A stretch of 64,000 nucleotides of DNA from VAZQ01 sp045811525 (GCA_045811525.1 JBJMTV010000028.1:13963-77962); one strand, 5' to 3'. Positions 8,159 to 17,745 are shown, counted from the first letter of the stretch. Numbers and translations are program-made. Notes: generated by a model not told the origin, from the sequence alone.

Positions 8159-8543
8159 GGGGCCTGTGCCTGGCTTCGATGCGTGAGTGGTGCAGTAATG
8201 AGCCGTCCTCCGGGCGTCAAGGCCGCCTGCGCAAGATGCTCGCGTGAGACCAGGCCAAGATTTTGCTGCGCACGGCACAAGACTTCGGTGCGCAGAGCAA
8301 ATGCATTCTGCAGAACGAAGCGGCAACCCGCAGGATCACCGCAACGACCCAATGTCCGCCGGCCGGCAGCTTGGCTGCGCTCGGTCGGGAACGCATGGTG
8401 GAGCTGCGATCCTGCTTACGCTTCGCTCGGGTGTGCCAAGGGCCTGCAAAGGAATACGCGCTTGAACTTCGGCCACCGCTCCGCCATTACCGTCGTCGGG
8501 CGGACCTTGCGCGCGGGTGGGCGCGACGCGAGCAATCGACGAG
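8159..8543. other. Divergent intergenic region between exporter operon and YbhN-like gene
   Basis: This 385-base gap separates two divergent transcription units and should hold both promoters. The short open frames in it are shadows without ribosome sites or family likeness, and no convincing operator or hairpin was found. Confidence 0.4.
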
Positions 8544-9551
8544 ATGAGTTCCACGGTGGCGGGCGACATAGAAGCGCCAGTGCTGCGACACGGTGGCTTG
8601 CAGAAGACTGCCGTGGTCGCGGCCAAGCTGATCGTCACGGCAGCCTGCTTCTGGTACGTCGGTCGGCAGATTGATTTCTCGCGCGCTCTGTCAGCGATCC
8701 CGTCGGTGGACCTGCGCTGGCTCGCGATCGCGACGGTGATTGCAGTCGTGCAGATTCCGATCGCGGCGATCCGCTGGCGGCAAATCCTGTTCGCCTTGAA
8801 AGCGCTCAGCGGGCATATGACAGCGTGGACGCTCACCACCATCACGGGGATTGGTGTCTTCTTCGGTCAGGTGCTGCCGAGTGGGGCCAGCGAGGGGGTG
8901 CGTGCGTGGCTCCTCGTGCATGTTGACGCCAGCTGGCGTGACGCTCTGACCAGCGTGGTGATCGACCGCGTGACCGGATTGATGTTGCTGATGGTCGTGG
9001 GTTTCGCCGCTCTGGTGCTGCCCTCCGCCTTGACCGCACTCGGCGGCTACCGGACCTGGGTGTTGCTCGCCTATGCGGCCGTCCTCATCGGCAGCATTGC
9101 AGGCCTGCTGTCGTTGCCCTGGCTGACGCCGCTGCTCCGGCGCTGGCGCTATACGCGGTGGCTCGCGAACATGCTCGACGCGCTGTATGTCGTTGTACTG
9201 GGGCCGCAAGGACCGGCGATCCTCGGCCTCGCATTCACAATCCATCTCCTCACTATGGCGATCGTCTGGGCCTTGGCGCGCGGGCAAGGCATTACGCTTC
9301 CGCTCGCCGATGTGCTCGTCCTGTTCAGCGTCATGGTTGGCATCGTCGTTCTTCCGATCTCGATGGGTGGATGGGGATTACGCGAGCTCGCGGTCATCTC
9401 GCTCCTTGCCCCACACGGCGTCGCTCCAGAGACAGCTCTGCTGTTCTCGATTTGCTTCGGACTGGTGCTCCTCGCCGGCTCGCTTCCTGGTGCCGTAATC
9501 TGGCTGTTCTACTCGCCGGCCCCTGCACGCGCCTCCGAGCAGCGGTCATGA
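8544..9551 (+). CDS. YbhN/UPF0104-family integral membrane protein (flippase-like, lysylphosphatidylglycerol synthase TM fold)
   Basis: 335 aa from ATG 8544 (MSSTVAGDIEAP). About eight transmembrane helices are visible. The family signature includes WRQILFALK after the third segment, GVFFGQVLPSGASEGVRAWL (about 105-125) with the conserved Gly/Pro-rich turn and acidic residue, and a late GIVVLPISMGGWGLRE (about 275-290). Proteins of this fold act as lipid or glycolipid flippases (the MprF N-terminal region) or are neighbours of glycosyltransferases. Here it stands among nucleotide-sugar genes, so movement of a lipid-linked sugar is a plausible but unproven role. A GTG nine codons upstream is possible. 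It converges with the manC gene. Confidence 0.75.
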   Translation: MSSTVAGDIEAPVLRHGGLQKTAVVAAKLIVTAACFWYVGRQIDFSRALSAIPSVDLRWLAIATVIAVVQIPIAAIRWRQILFALKALSGHMTAWTLTTITGIGVFFGQVLPSGASEGVRAWLLVHVDASWRDALTSVVIDRVTGLMLLMVVGFAALVLPSALTALGGYRTWVLLAYAAVLIGSIAGLLSLPWLTPLLRRWRYTRWLANMLDALYVVVLGPQGPAILGLAFTIHLLTMAIVWALARGQGITLPLADVLVLFSVMVGIVVLPISMGGWGLRELAVISLLAPHGVAPETALLFSICFGLVLLAGSLPGAVIWLFYSPAPARASEQRS

Positions 9552-9672
9552 ACGCCGTGTCCGGCAGGGTGGCCCTATCTCCCGCGTCACTGGGCATGCC
9601 AGTGCTTCGATTCCGAAGTTCGCACACTACGGTGCCGCACAATGATGCGAGCTTTGGAAACGGGACACTGCC

Positions 9673-11091
9673 TCAGCCGCGGCCATAGACATCGTCGAAG
9701 CGCACGATGTCATCCTCGCCGAGATAGCTGCCGACCTGCACCTCGATGATCTCGAGTGGAATCTTCCCGGGATTGGCGAGCCGATGCACGCTGCCGATAG
9801 GAAGGTAGGTGGATTCATTCTCGTGCACGTTCTTGACCGTCTCGTTGACGGTCACCTCAGCGGTGCCCTTGACTACCACCCAATGCTCAGAGCGGTGGAA
9901 GTGCTTCTGCAGCGACAGCTTGCCGCCGGGCTTCACACAAATGCGTTTGACCCGGTAGCGGCCGGCAATATCGACGTCCTGGAAATAACCCCAAGGCCGA
10001 TAGATGCGCCGATGCTCGGTCGCCGCCCGATGGTTGCTCGCCTTGAGCTGCTCCACCAGCGTCTTTACTTGGCCGGCCTTCGCGCGCGATGTCACCAGCA
10101 CAGCGTCGCCGGTCGCCACCACGATCACGTCGTCGAGACCGACCACCGTCGTCAGCACGGATTCCTCCGAGTGTACCAGGCTGTTGCGGCTGTCGAGCAT
10201 GACGACGCTGCCTTCGGTGGCGTTGCCCGCCCGGTCGTGCTCCAGGACCTCCCAGACCGTGCTCCAGCTGCCCACGTCGGACCAGCCGAGATCGGCCGGG
10301 ATCACTGCGGCCAGGCTGGTGCGCTCCATGACCGCATAGTCAATTGATTTCTTTGGCGCGCGCGCAAACGCATCCGGAGCAAGGCGGAGAAAATCAAGGT
10401 CATGCTGAAGCCCGGCAACCGCGCCTTTCGCTGCATCCGCCATGGCCGGCTCGAAGCGTTCTATTTCGCGGAGCATCGTGGCGGCATGAAACAGGAAGTT
10501 GCCGCTGTTCCAAAGATAACGCTCGGCCACGTAGCCGGCTGCTGTCGCCGCGTCCGGCTTTTCGATAAAAGCGTCGACGATGCGGACAGCTGCACCGTTG
10601 AGCTTCGCGCCCGGCCGGATGTAGCCGTAATTCGCGGCGGGATGCGACGGCTCGATCCCGAACGTGACGATACGGCCCTCGGCAGCCGCTGCTGCTGCGT
10701 GCCGGCAGGTTTCGTGGAACGCGTCTACCTTGCGGATCACGTGGTCGGAGGCGAGCACCAGGACCAGAGCGTCGCGGTCGCGCTGTGCAGCCAACAAAGC
10801 CGCGACCGCCACCGCCGGGCCGGAGTCGCGCCGCGTCGGCTCGAGCACGACATCGGCCTCGATCCCGGTCGTACGCAACTGCTCGGCGACGACGAAACGG
10901 AAGTCGACATGGGTGATGACGATCGGCCGCTCGAACAGGTCGGCGTCTGCAACGCGGCCGAGCACTTGCTGGAACGTGGTCTGCGGTCCGATCAGCGACA
11001 CGAACTGTTTGGGCATGCTCTCGCGCGAGACCGGCCACAGTCGTGTGCCGGCGCCGCCGCACATGATCACCGGGACGATGCGTGCCACCAT
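9673..11091 (-). CDS. manC: Mannose-1-phosphate guanylyltransferase / mannose-6-phosphate isomerase
   Basis: 472 aa, the usual length of the bifunctional type II enzyme. The N-terminal nucleotidyltransferase domain begins VPVIMCGGAGTRLWPVSRES, followed by MPKQF (Lys for GTP/mannose-1-P binding), and includes FGIEPSHPAANYGYI, FIEKPDA and YLWNSGNF. It makes GDP-mannose from mannose-1-phosphate. The C-terminal cupin domain (about 350-470) has RPWGYFQDVD, RYRVKRICVKPGGKLSLQKH and HRSEHWVVVKGTAEV, the zinc-binding isomerase that turns fructose-6-P into mannose-6-P. It supplies GDP-mannose for the surface glycan region and is followed on the same strand by nothing before the convergent YbhN-like gene. 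Confidence 0.95.
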   Translation of the reverse strand: MVARIVPVIMCGGAGTRLWPVSRESMPKQFVSLIGPQTTFQQVLGRVADADLFERPIVITHVDFRFVVAEQLRTTGIEADVVLEPTRRDSGPAVAVAALLAAQRDRDALVLVLASDHVIRKVDAFHETCRHAAAAAAEGRIVTFGIEPSHPAANYGYIRPGAKLNGAAVRIVDAFIEKPDAATAAGYVAERYLWNSGNFLFHAATMLREIERFEPAMADAAKGAVAGLQHDLDFLRLAPDAFARAPKKSIDYAVMERTSLAAVIPADLGWSDVGSWSTVWEVLEHDRAGNATEGSVVMLDSRNSLVHSEESVLTTVVGLDDVIVVATGDAVLVTSRAKAGQVKTLVEQLKASNHRAATEHRRIYRPWGYFQDVDIAGRYRVKRICVKPGGKLSLQKHFHRSEHWVVVKGTAEVTVNETVKNVHENESTYLPIGSVHRLANPGKIPLEIIEVQVGSYLGEDDIVRFDDVYGRG

Positions 11092-11165
11092 GCGAGCTCC
11101 CTTGACGCGAGGTCAGTTCAACCGGAGGAAGCCCAGGCGGTCAAGCCGAAGTGACGCCAGCGGAT

Positions 11166-12293
11166 CTATGCTTTGGCGAGCTCGGGTTTGGCGAGCTCGG
11201 TGGCTGCGCCGATGATATGGTAAAGACTGGTTGCGCGCGCCGGCTCAGGCACCGGGCGGTCGTCTGGACCGAGCTGATCGAACCACAGCCCGGGGACCGG
11301 GGTTGCCAGGAATCGGCGCAGTCCCTGGATCGCCTGCACGAGGTCAGCCTCCGACCGGCCCTCGCAAACATAGGCACGCACCCGCTCTGCCTGCGCCCAC
11401 AAGCGGGCCATCGGATCGTGCACATTTCCCTCGTGCAGCAGGACAGCATTGATGGCCACACCGCGGCGCCGGTCGAGACCGTGTGTATCGGCGAAGGCGA
11501 TCAAGCCCGTCACGGCCTGCGGTCGTGGTCGCATCGTGGCACGCGCCCAGCGGTCGAGCAGGAACGCCCATTCGTAGCAGTGTCCCGGCTCGCAAATGCG
11601 CCCGGGGACGCCGTTCGCCGGCGACCAATCAGCGGCAAAGAGCTCGCGCAACCCGCCGCTCTGCGCGTCGATGAACCGCTCGAGGCAGAGCGTTGCGAGA
11701 TCGTCGGCCATGGCGCGCCAGCCCGCATCGTCATCGACGGCCATCCAGGCCAGAGCCGCCTCGAGCAAATGCATGTGCGGATTAGCCCGTTGCGGCAGCC
11801 GCCCGTCAGCATCTTCACGGAAGCCGCCGAGCGGATGAGCGAGCGAGCGCGCAAGGCTTGCGTGCAGTGCTGTTGCCTGCCGCCGGCAACCCAGCGCCCC
11901 GCCGAATGCTGCGTGACCGCAGGCAAAGGCGAGCAGCGCGAACGCCTGCTCGTACAGATCAAACGGCGCGTTCGCAGGACTGCCGTCGAGCCCGACCACC
12001 GACGCGACGGTCGCATCAGCACAAATGAAGTGCTTATCGAGATAGGCGAGCGCGTGCGCTGCCGCCTCACGCCAGGGACCATTCCAGCCCAGCCGGCCGG
12101 CTTCGCAAAACGCGAACACCATGCGGGCAATTGATCGCGCGCGGTGCGGTTTGGCGAATGGGCGTCCATTGAGCTCGATCGCCTCGTGGTAGCCGCCTCC
12201 AACACGGTCGGCGCCCACCTCCCACCAGAGCGGCAGCGCATGCTCGAACAGCCAATGCTCGAGGGCCCTCGTCTCGTTGTGCAGTTCGGCCAT
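11166..12293 (-). CDS. AGE-family (N-acylglucosamine 2-epimerase / mannose isomerase-like) enzyme
   Basis: 375 aa forming an (alpha/alpha)6 barrel. Family features are W.FE.ALPLWWEVGADRVGGG (about 13-32), RSIARMVFAFCEAGRLG, the repeated His/Glu stretches NPHMHLLEAALAW (about 189-201) and EPGHCYEWAFLLDRW (about 258-272), whose His and Glu residues are catalytic in this family. Members interconvert mannose and fructose or glucose, or epimerise N-acyl-hexosamines at C2. It lies upstream of manC on the same strand, 74 bases away, so it may help feed mannose into GDP-mannose synthesis. The precise sugar cannot be assigned. Confidence 0.85.
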   Translation of the reverse strand: MAELHNETRALEHWLFEHALPLWWEVGADRVGGGYHEAIELNGRPFAKPHRARSIARMVFAFCEAGRLGWNGPWREAAAHALAYLDKHFICADATVASVVGLDGSPANAPFDLYEQAFALLAFACGHAAFGGALGCRRQATALHASLARSLAHPLGGFREDADGRLPQRANPHMHLLEAALAWMAVDDDAGWRAMADDLATLCLERFIDAQSGGLRELFAADWSPANGVPGRICEPGHCYEWAFLLDRWARATMRPRPQAVTGLIAFADTHGLDRRRGVAINAVLLHEGNVHDPMARLWAQAERVRAYVCEGRSEADLVQAIQGLRRFLATPVPGLWFDQLGPDDRPVPEPARATSLYHIIGAATELAKPELAKA

Positions 12294-12439
12294 GGGCAGC
12301 TCAGTGCTGGGCCAGTTCAGTTTCGGAGCAGTTCAGCCATTGCACAGCTGAGGTTGGTTCGACGCTCGGTTTGAGGCTTGGCGGACGCTGGCCGTGTGAC
12401 TCGCATTCCTATAAGCCATCCCCGTCGGAAGGAGCGCTC

Positions 12440-13444
12440 GTGCGCGACACTGTTCTCGTCACTGGAGCAGCAGGCTTCATCGGCATGCATGTGGCGCGAC
12501 GGCTTGCGGCAGCGGGCCGCGCCGTCGTCGGCATTGATAACATGAACGCCTATTACGATCCCCGGCTCAAGCAAGCGCGCCTCGATGAGCTCGCGCGTTC
12601 GCCGACGTTCCGCTTCATCCGGCTCGACATCGCCGATCGGATCGCCATGGGCGAGCTCTTTGCCGCGCACGGCTTCGCCGATGTCGTGCACCTCGCTGCA
12701 CAAGCGGGGGTGCGGCATTCCCTTGTCGAGCCGCATGCCTATGCCGATGCAAACCTCACGGGCTTTCTCAACATTCTCGAGGGATGCCGCCATAACGGGT
12801 GCCGCCATCTCGTCTATGCCTCTTCGTCGTCGGTCTACGGCGCCAATCGTCGGGTGCCTTCCCGGATCAACGATAATGTCGCCCATCCACTCAGCCTGTA
12901 TGGCGCCACCAAGAAAGCCAACGAGTTGATGGCGCATGCCTATTCCCATTTGTTCGGTTTGCCGGCGACGGGGCTGCGCTTCTTCACCGTGTACGGACCG
13001 TGGGGGCGTCCCGATATGGCCATGTGGTTGTTTGCCGAGGCAATCGGCCAAGGCCGGCCGATAAAGCTCTTCAACCACGGCCACATGCGCCGTGATTTCA
13101 CCTATATCGACGATGCGGTCGAGGCCGTCCTGCGTCTCCTTTCCCGCCCCGCCGCTCCCAACGAGGCGTGGTCAGGGGAGGCGCCCGATGCAGGCAGCAG
13201 CAGCGCGCCATGGCGGCTCTACAACATAGGAAACTCGCGCCCGGTCGATGTCACGCGAGTCGTGGAACTGCTCGAGCGGGCCTTGGGAAAGACCGCCACG
13301 CGGGAGCTTCTCCCCATGCAGCCGGGGGATGTTCTGGAAACCTGTGCCGATACGCAAGAGCTCGAGCGGGCGGTCGGATTTTCGCCGCACACGCCGATCG
13401 AGGAGGGAATCGCCCGCTTTGTGGATTGGCTGAAACACTATTGA
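12440..13444 (+). CDS. NAD-dependent epimerase, UDP-glucuronate 4-epimerase-like
   Basis: 334 aa, GTG start at 12440 preceded seven bases upstream by GGAAGGAG. It is an extended SDR. The Rossmann motif GAAGFIGMHVARRL sits at about 9-22, with VGIDNMNAYYDPRLKQARL, which is typical of UDP-glucuronate 4-epimerases. The active-site set is YASSSSVYG with YGATKKANELMA (Tyr-x3-Lys), then GLRFFTVYGPWGRPDMA, which is also typical. It would convert UDP-glucuronate to UDP-galacturonate for the surface polysaccharide. It is divergent from the AGE gene. Confidence 0.88.
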   Translation: MRDTVLVTGAAGFIGMHVARRLAAAGRAVVGIDNMNAYYDPRLKQARLDELARSPTFRFIRLDIADRIAMGELFAAHGFADVVHLAAQAGVRHSLVEPHAYADANLTGFLNILEGCRHNGCRHLVYASSSSVYGANRRVPSRINDNVAHPLSLYGATKKANELMAHAYSHLFGLPATGLRFFTVYGPWGRPDMAMWLFAEAIGQGRPIKLFNHGHMRRDFTYIDDAVEAVLRLLSRPAAPNEAWSGEAPDAGSSSAPWRLYNIGNSRPVDVTRVVELLERALGKTATRELLPMQPGDVLETCADTQELERAVGFSPHTPIEEGIARFVDWLKHY

Positions 13445-13590
13445 AGGCCCTGACGCAGCTCCCTCTGCTCGCTGTAACTCTTTGATGTAAAACGTGTTCG
13501 GGCCTGTGAACGACGCCATCGCCAGAGGCAGCCGAGCGTGCTAGGAGGAGGCGTGCCGCGAGCCGGCGGCACGGGGGAAATCGCTTCATC

Positions 13591-14592
13591 ATGGTGCAAT
13601 CCGCGACGCACGGCGGGAATGGGTTGCTGCGCGTCGGCGTGGCCGGGGTGGGGGTCATGGGCAGCAACCACGCCCGCGTCCTCGCCGAGCTGCCGGCCGT
13701 CAAGCTCGTGGGGGTCGCCGATCCCGACCTCAACCAGCGCGATTTCGTCTCCCGCGCTCTCGGGTGCCCGGCCTTCAGCGGTCTCGAGGCACTGCTTGAC
13801 GAGGGGGTCGAGGCCGTGACGATCGCCGCCCCAACCCACATGCACCGTGAGCTTGCGCTCGCCTGCATCGAACGCGGCGTGCATGTCCTCGTCGAGAAGC
13901 CGATCACTCCTTCGGTCGAGGAAGGCCGCACGATCATCGCTGCGGCACGGCGCGCCGGTGTGGCGCTGATGGTCGGACACGTCGAGCGCTTCAATCCGAC
14001 CGTGGCTGCGATCAAGGAGGCGATCCGCAACGAGGATATTCTTTCCATCGCTATAACCCGGGTCGGTCCGTTTCCGCCACGCATGTCGAATGTCGGCGTG
14101 GTCATCGACCTCGCGGTGCACGACATCGATCTCATCCGCTGGTTCACCGAATCCGAGATCGTGGAGGTGCAGCCGCAACTTTCAAACGCGGTGGCCGAGC
14201 GCGAGGACATCGCCTTGCTGCAGTTTCGCACCGCGTCCGGCGTGCTCGCCCACATCAACACAAACTGGCTCACCCCGTTCAAGGCGCGCAGTGTCACCGT
14301 CGCCACGCGCAACAAATACATCATGGGCGATCTGCTCACGCGGCAGGTGACCGAGTGCTTCGGATTTCAGCCGGACGGCAGCTATTCCATGCGCCATCTC
14401 TCCGTCGGTCACGCCGAGCCCTTGCGTGCCGAATTGCAGGCCTTCCTCGCCGCCATTCGTGAGGAGAAGAGGCCAGCCGTGACAGGCGAGGAGGCCGTTG
14501 CCAGCCTCGAAATTGCCATCCGCTGCCTGGAGACCAGGGCACCGCAGAGCGCGTCTTTGCGCCGGGTCGTTGCACGCCGCGCGACCGCCTGA
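13591..14592 (+). CDS. Gfo/Idh/MocA-family sugar dehydrogenase
   Basis: 333 aa. The N-terminal Rossmann motif is GVAGVGVMGSNHARVL (about 16-31), and the family's catalytic EKP motif follows in HVLVEKPITPS (about 96-106). The substrate-domain motif GHVERFNP (about 129-136) is the one seen in WlbA/WbpB-like 3-dehydrogenases that oxidise C3 of UDP-GlcNAc-uronate sugars. The next gene is a DegT/DnrJ aminotransferase 23 bases downstream, the classic pair for installing an amino group at C3. The product is probably a UDP-3-amino-sugar. No N-acetyltransferase (WlbB/WbpD-like) is in the window to finish the usual pathway. Confidence 0.85.
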   Translation: MVQSATHGGNGLLRVGVAGVGVMGSNHARVLAELPAVKLVGVADPDLNQRDFVSRALGCPAFSGLEALLDEGVEAVTIAAPTHMHRELALACIERGVHVLVEKPITPSVEEGRTIIAAARRAGVALMVGHVERFNPTVAAIKEAIRNEDILSIAITRVGPFPPRMSNVGVVIDLAVHDIDLIRWFTESEIVEVQPQLSNAVAEREDIALLQFRTASGVLAHINTNWLTPFKARSVTVATRNKYIMGDLLTRQVTECFGFQPDGSYSMRHLSVGHAEPLRAELQAFLAAIREEKRPAVTGEEAVASLEIAIRCLETRAPQSASLRRVVARRATA

Positions 14593-14615
14593 CGCCGCTT
14601 GCATCCCTCGCTGAG

Positions 14616-15785
14616 ATGAACCAGCTCGCCCGCCTCGATCCCGCGCCGATCCCGTTCATCGACGTCGCAGCCCAACGCCGGCGGCTCGGACGCGCCATCG
14701 ACGATGCCATTGCCCGCGTGCTCGGTCACTGTCAGTTCATCCTCGGACCCGAGGTACGAGCACTGGAAGGCGAGCTCGCCGCGTTCTGCGGAGCACGCGA
14801 GGCCGTGAGTTGCGCCAGCGGAACCGACGCACTGCTGATGGTGCTGATGGCGAAGGGCGTTGGCCCCGGTGATGCGGTCATCTGCCCGAGCTTCACCTTC
14901 ACCGCAACCGCTGAGGTGGTGGTGCTAGCTGGCGCCACACCGGTGTTCGCCGATGTCAAGGAAGCGACGTTCAATCTTGACCCAGCGGCCGTTCCAGGCG
15001 CCTGCGCGGCAGCGCGCGAGGCGGGGCTGCGACCGCGCGGCGTCATTGCCGTCGATCTCTTCGGCCAACCCGCCGACTACGACGCCATCTCGCAAGCCGC
15101 TGCAGCCGAGGGGCTGCTCGTTGTCGACGACGCGGCGCAATCCTTTGGTGCGACCTACCGCAATCGGCCGGTCGGCATGTTGGCCCCGGTCACAGCCACC
15201 AGCTTCTTTCCGGCGAAGCCGCTCGGCTGCTACGGCGATGGCGGCGCGGTGCTCACTGACGATGCCGAGCTCGCGCAGGTTCTCCGGAGCATCCGGGTGC
15301 ACGGGGAGGGACGCGACAAATATGACTGTGTGCGCGTCGGACTCAATGGCCGCCTCGATACCCTGCAGGCGGCAGTTCTGCTGGAGAAGCTCAAGATCTT
15401 CCCGGACGAGATCAACGCGCGCCAGCGGATTGCTGCGCGCTATTCGGCGGCGCTGCGCGATGTTGCGGTCGTGCCTGACCTCGCACCTGGGCTGAGCTCG
15501 GTTTGGGCGCAATACACCATCCGGGTCGGCGCTCACCAGCGGGACGCGGTTGCTGCGACGCTCAAGGGGAGCGGCGTTCCGACTGCCGTCTACTATCCGG
15601 TACCGCTGCATCGGCAGCCGCCCTACGAGGCTTTCCCGATCGCGCCAGGCGGAGCGCCCGTGAGTGAGCGGCTCGCAGCGGAGGTGATCAGCCTGCCCAT
15701 GCATCCCTATCTCGATGAGCCCACGCAGGATCGCATCGTTTCGGCCGTGCGGCACGCTATCGCGGCTAACTCAAGCACCTTGTAG
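14616..15785 (+). CDS. DegT/DnrJ/EryC1/StrS-family PLP sugar aminotransferase
   Basis: 389 aa. It is a fold-type I PLP enzyme that transaminates a nucleotide-activated keto sugar, with glutamate as usual donor. Motifs in order: IPFIDVAAQRRRLG, the cofactor-binding SCASGTDALLMVLMA (about 65-79), CPSFTFTATAEVV, VDLFGQPADYD, VVDDAAQSFGA with the Asp holding the pyridine nitrogen, and SFFPAKPLGCYGDGG with the Schiff-base Lys (about 198). It is paired with the upstream Gfo/Idh dehydrogenase. The TAG stop lies in the first bases of a REP-like palindrome, so the present C-terminus (ANSSTL) may have been set by insertion of that element. Confidence 0.9.
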   Translation: MNQLARLDPAPIPFIDVAAQRRRLGRAIDDAIARVLGHCQFILGPEVRALEGELAAFCGAREAVSCASGTDALLMVLMAKGVGPGDAVICPSFTFTATAEVVVLAGATPVFADVKEATFNLDPAAVPGACAAAREAGLRPRGVIAVDLFGQPADYDAISQAAAAEGLLVVDDAAQSFGATYRNRPVGMLAPVTATSFFPAKPLGCYGDGGAVLTDDAELAQVLRSIRVHGEGRDKYDCVRVGLNGRLDTLQAAVLLEKLKIFPDEINARQRIAARYSAALRDVAVVPDLAPGLSSVWAQYTIRVGAHQRDAVAATLKGSGVPTAVYYPVPLHRQPPYEAFPIAPGGAPVSERLAAEVISLPMHPYLDEPTQDRIVSAVRHAIAANSSTL

Positions 15786-15875
15786 GGTGCGCAAAGGTGC
15801 GAAGCACCGTGCGCACCGGAGCGTACGCGTGAGAGGACGGTGCGCACGCCGCTGCCGCGGCTTTGCACACCCTAC
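15782..15875. repeat. REP-like long imperfect palindrome
   Basis: The left arm begins GTAGGGTGCGCAAAGGTGCG (15782) and ends near 15818. The right arm, read in reverse complement from 15875, begins GTAGGGTGTGCAAAGCCGCG, and both arms end in GTGCGCACCG. This type of palindrome is common between genes in Bradyrhizobium-like genomes. It can form a long hairpin after the aminotransferase gene, whose stop codon it supplies. Confidence 0.8.
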
Positions 15876-15976
15876 GCGGCCGGCCCGGCGGTGCATCGCC
15901 GCTCGGGTGCTCATGAGTTTGTACGGTGCCCATGCCGCTCGGGCGGCTGTGCACTCCTCGCTGCGGGGCTGGCTCG

Positions 15977-17515
15977 ATGCTGGGGCGCATCTTCACCGTC
16001 GGCGGCTTTACCCTGCTGTCGCGAATCACGGGCTTCGCTCGTGACATCGTGCTCGCCTATATTCTCGGCGCGGGCCCCATCGCCGACGCGTTTTTCGTCG
16101 CTTTCCGCATACCAAACCATTTTCGCGCGATCTTTGCCGAAGGCGCGTTCAATGCGGCGTTCGTGCCGATCTATGCCGAAGTGCGCCAGCAGAACGGGGC
16201 GGAGCGGTCGCGGGTTTTTTCGCAACAAGTCCTCATCCTGCTGCTTGCAAGCCAGGCGGTGCTGCTTGCTCTTGCATGGATTTTTACCCCCGGGGTGATC
16301 GCATTCCTGGCACCGGGGTTTGTACACGATCCCGGGCGCTTCACGCTTGCCGTCGAGCTCACGCGCATCACGTTTCCGTATCTTCTTTTGGTCTCGCTGG
16401 TGACGCTCTACGGCGGCATTCTCAATGCGCTCGAACGCTTTGCCGCGCCGGCGGCCGCACCCATTCTCCTCAACCTCGCTCTGATCATGGCATTGGCGCT
16501 CGCGGGTTTCTTCCCCGGTCCAGGGCATGCGGCGGCGTGGGGCGTGCTGATGGCCGGCATCATCGAGGCAGCGGTCGTGGGCTGGGACGTCTGGCGCATT
16601 GGCGAGCTGCCGCCACTCAGGCGTCCCCACCTCGGGCACGACGCCAAGCTCTTTCTCAAGCGCTTCGCGCCTGCCACGCTGGGCTCGGCGCAGACTCAGA
16701 TTGCACTCTTTGCTGACACCATCATTGCGAGCTTCCTCACGGCCGGCGCGCTCTCAGCACTCTATTACGCCGATCGTCTCAATCAGCTGCCAATCGGGGT
16801 GATCGGGATCGCCGTCGGCACTGTTTTGCTGCCGGAGATGGCGAATAGATTCGCCGCCGGTGATGAGCGCGGCGCTCGCCATGCGCAGAACCGGGCCGTC
16901 GAGCTTGCGTTGTTTCTTGCGATTCCGTGCCTCGTCGCCTTCGTGCTCATTCCCGATCTGATCATGCGCGCGCTGTTCATGCGTGGCGCATTCACGCAAG
17001 GCGACGCGCAGGCAGCTGCGGCGACGCTCGCCGCTTACGCCATTGGTCTTCTGCCCTTCGTGCTCATGCGCAGCGTCACAGTGACGTTTCAGGCGCGCGG
17101 CGATACGACTACCCCGGTAGTGGCCTTGTTTTTTGCGGTCGGGGTCAACGTCTCACTCAAGATCGCGCTGATGAGCGGCTATGCCCAAGTGGGTCTCGCC
17201 TTTGCCACGTCGGTAGGCGCTTGGGTCAACTTTGTGCTGCTGATCGCACTCGCCGGGCGGCGTCAACTGATAAGCGTCGACCCGGAGCTCAGGCGCTCGG
17301 CTGCAGGACTGGCCCTCGCCGGACTGGCGCTCGCAATCGTGCTGTGGCTCGGCCAGCGGCCGATCACCAGTCTCGTCGCCGCCTGGGCGTGGCCCCGCGA
17401 CATCGCGGCCCTGGCGCTGCTCGCCGTGATCGGCGGCCTCGTCTATTTTAGCATTGCGCTCGCGCTGTTCGGGAAAAAATGGCGCGCTGTGCTGCGCCGC
17501 TCGCGCGCTTCATAG
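15977..17515 (+). CDS. murJ: Lipid II flippase MurJ (MviN)
   Basis: 512 aa from ATG 15977 (MLGRIFTVGGFTLLSRITGF). The MOP-superfamily pattern includes ARDIVLAYILGAGPIADAFF and VAFRIPNHFRAIFAEGAFNA in the first helices, which is nearly diagnostic for MurJ, and later RALFMRGAFTQGDAQ. About 14 transmembrane helices are visible. It moves lipid-linked peptidoglycan precursor across the inner membrane, so it is essential unless duplicated. It is the last gene of the polysaccharide region and follows the REP palindrome. An upstream ATG (15926) in frame would add 17 residues unlike the family. Confidence 0.95.
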   Translation: MLGRIFTVGGFTLLSRITGFARDIVLAYILGAGPIADAFFVAFRIPNHFRAIFAEGAFNAAFVPIYAEVRQQNGAERSRVFSQQVLILLLASQAVLLALAWIFTPGVIAFLAPGFVHDPGRFTLAVELTRITFPYLLLVSLVTLYGGILNALERFAAPAAAPILLNLALIMALALAGFFPGPGHAAAWGVLMAGIIEAAVVGWDVWRIGELPPLRRPHLGHDAKLFLKRFAPATLGSAQTQIALFADTIIASFLTAGALSALYYADRLNQLPIGVIGIAVGTVLLPEMANRFAAGDERGARHAQNRAVELALFLAIPCLVAFVLIPDLIMRALFMRGAFTQGDAQAAAATLAAYAIGLLPFVLMRSVTVTFQARGDTTTPVVALFFAVGVNVSLKIALMSGYAQVGLAFATSVGAWVNFVLLIALAGRRQLISVDPELRRSAAGLALAGLALAIVLWLGQRPITSLVAAWAWPRDIAALALLAVIGGLVYFSIALALFGKKWRAVLRRSRAS

Positions 17516-17745
17516 GTGCTTCTACCCCCCCATGTTGAAGGAGTGACGTGCGCACCTCGAATCTCGGGGTCTACACTCTTGGACCTAAGGGACCGCACAT
17601 TCCGGGGTGTGGCGTGATACCGCGAAAACGGGCAGCCGCCGGTCACAAGGACGCGACGAGGCGCGGCAACAGGGATCTCGCGCTAGGTGCAGCCACAAGC
17701 CACGCTATATAGTGGCGGGTCGGGCCCGAGGTCAGCGCCATTTCC

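Noticed and set aside
11151..12134. 327-codon plus-strand frame opposite the AGE epimerase
   Set aside because: Antisense shadow; the epimerase motifs are on the minus strand.
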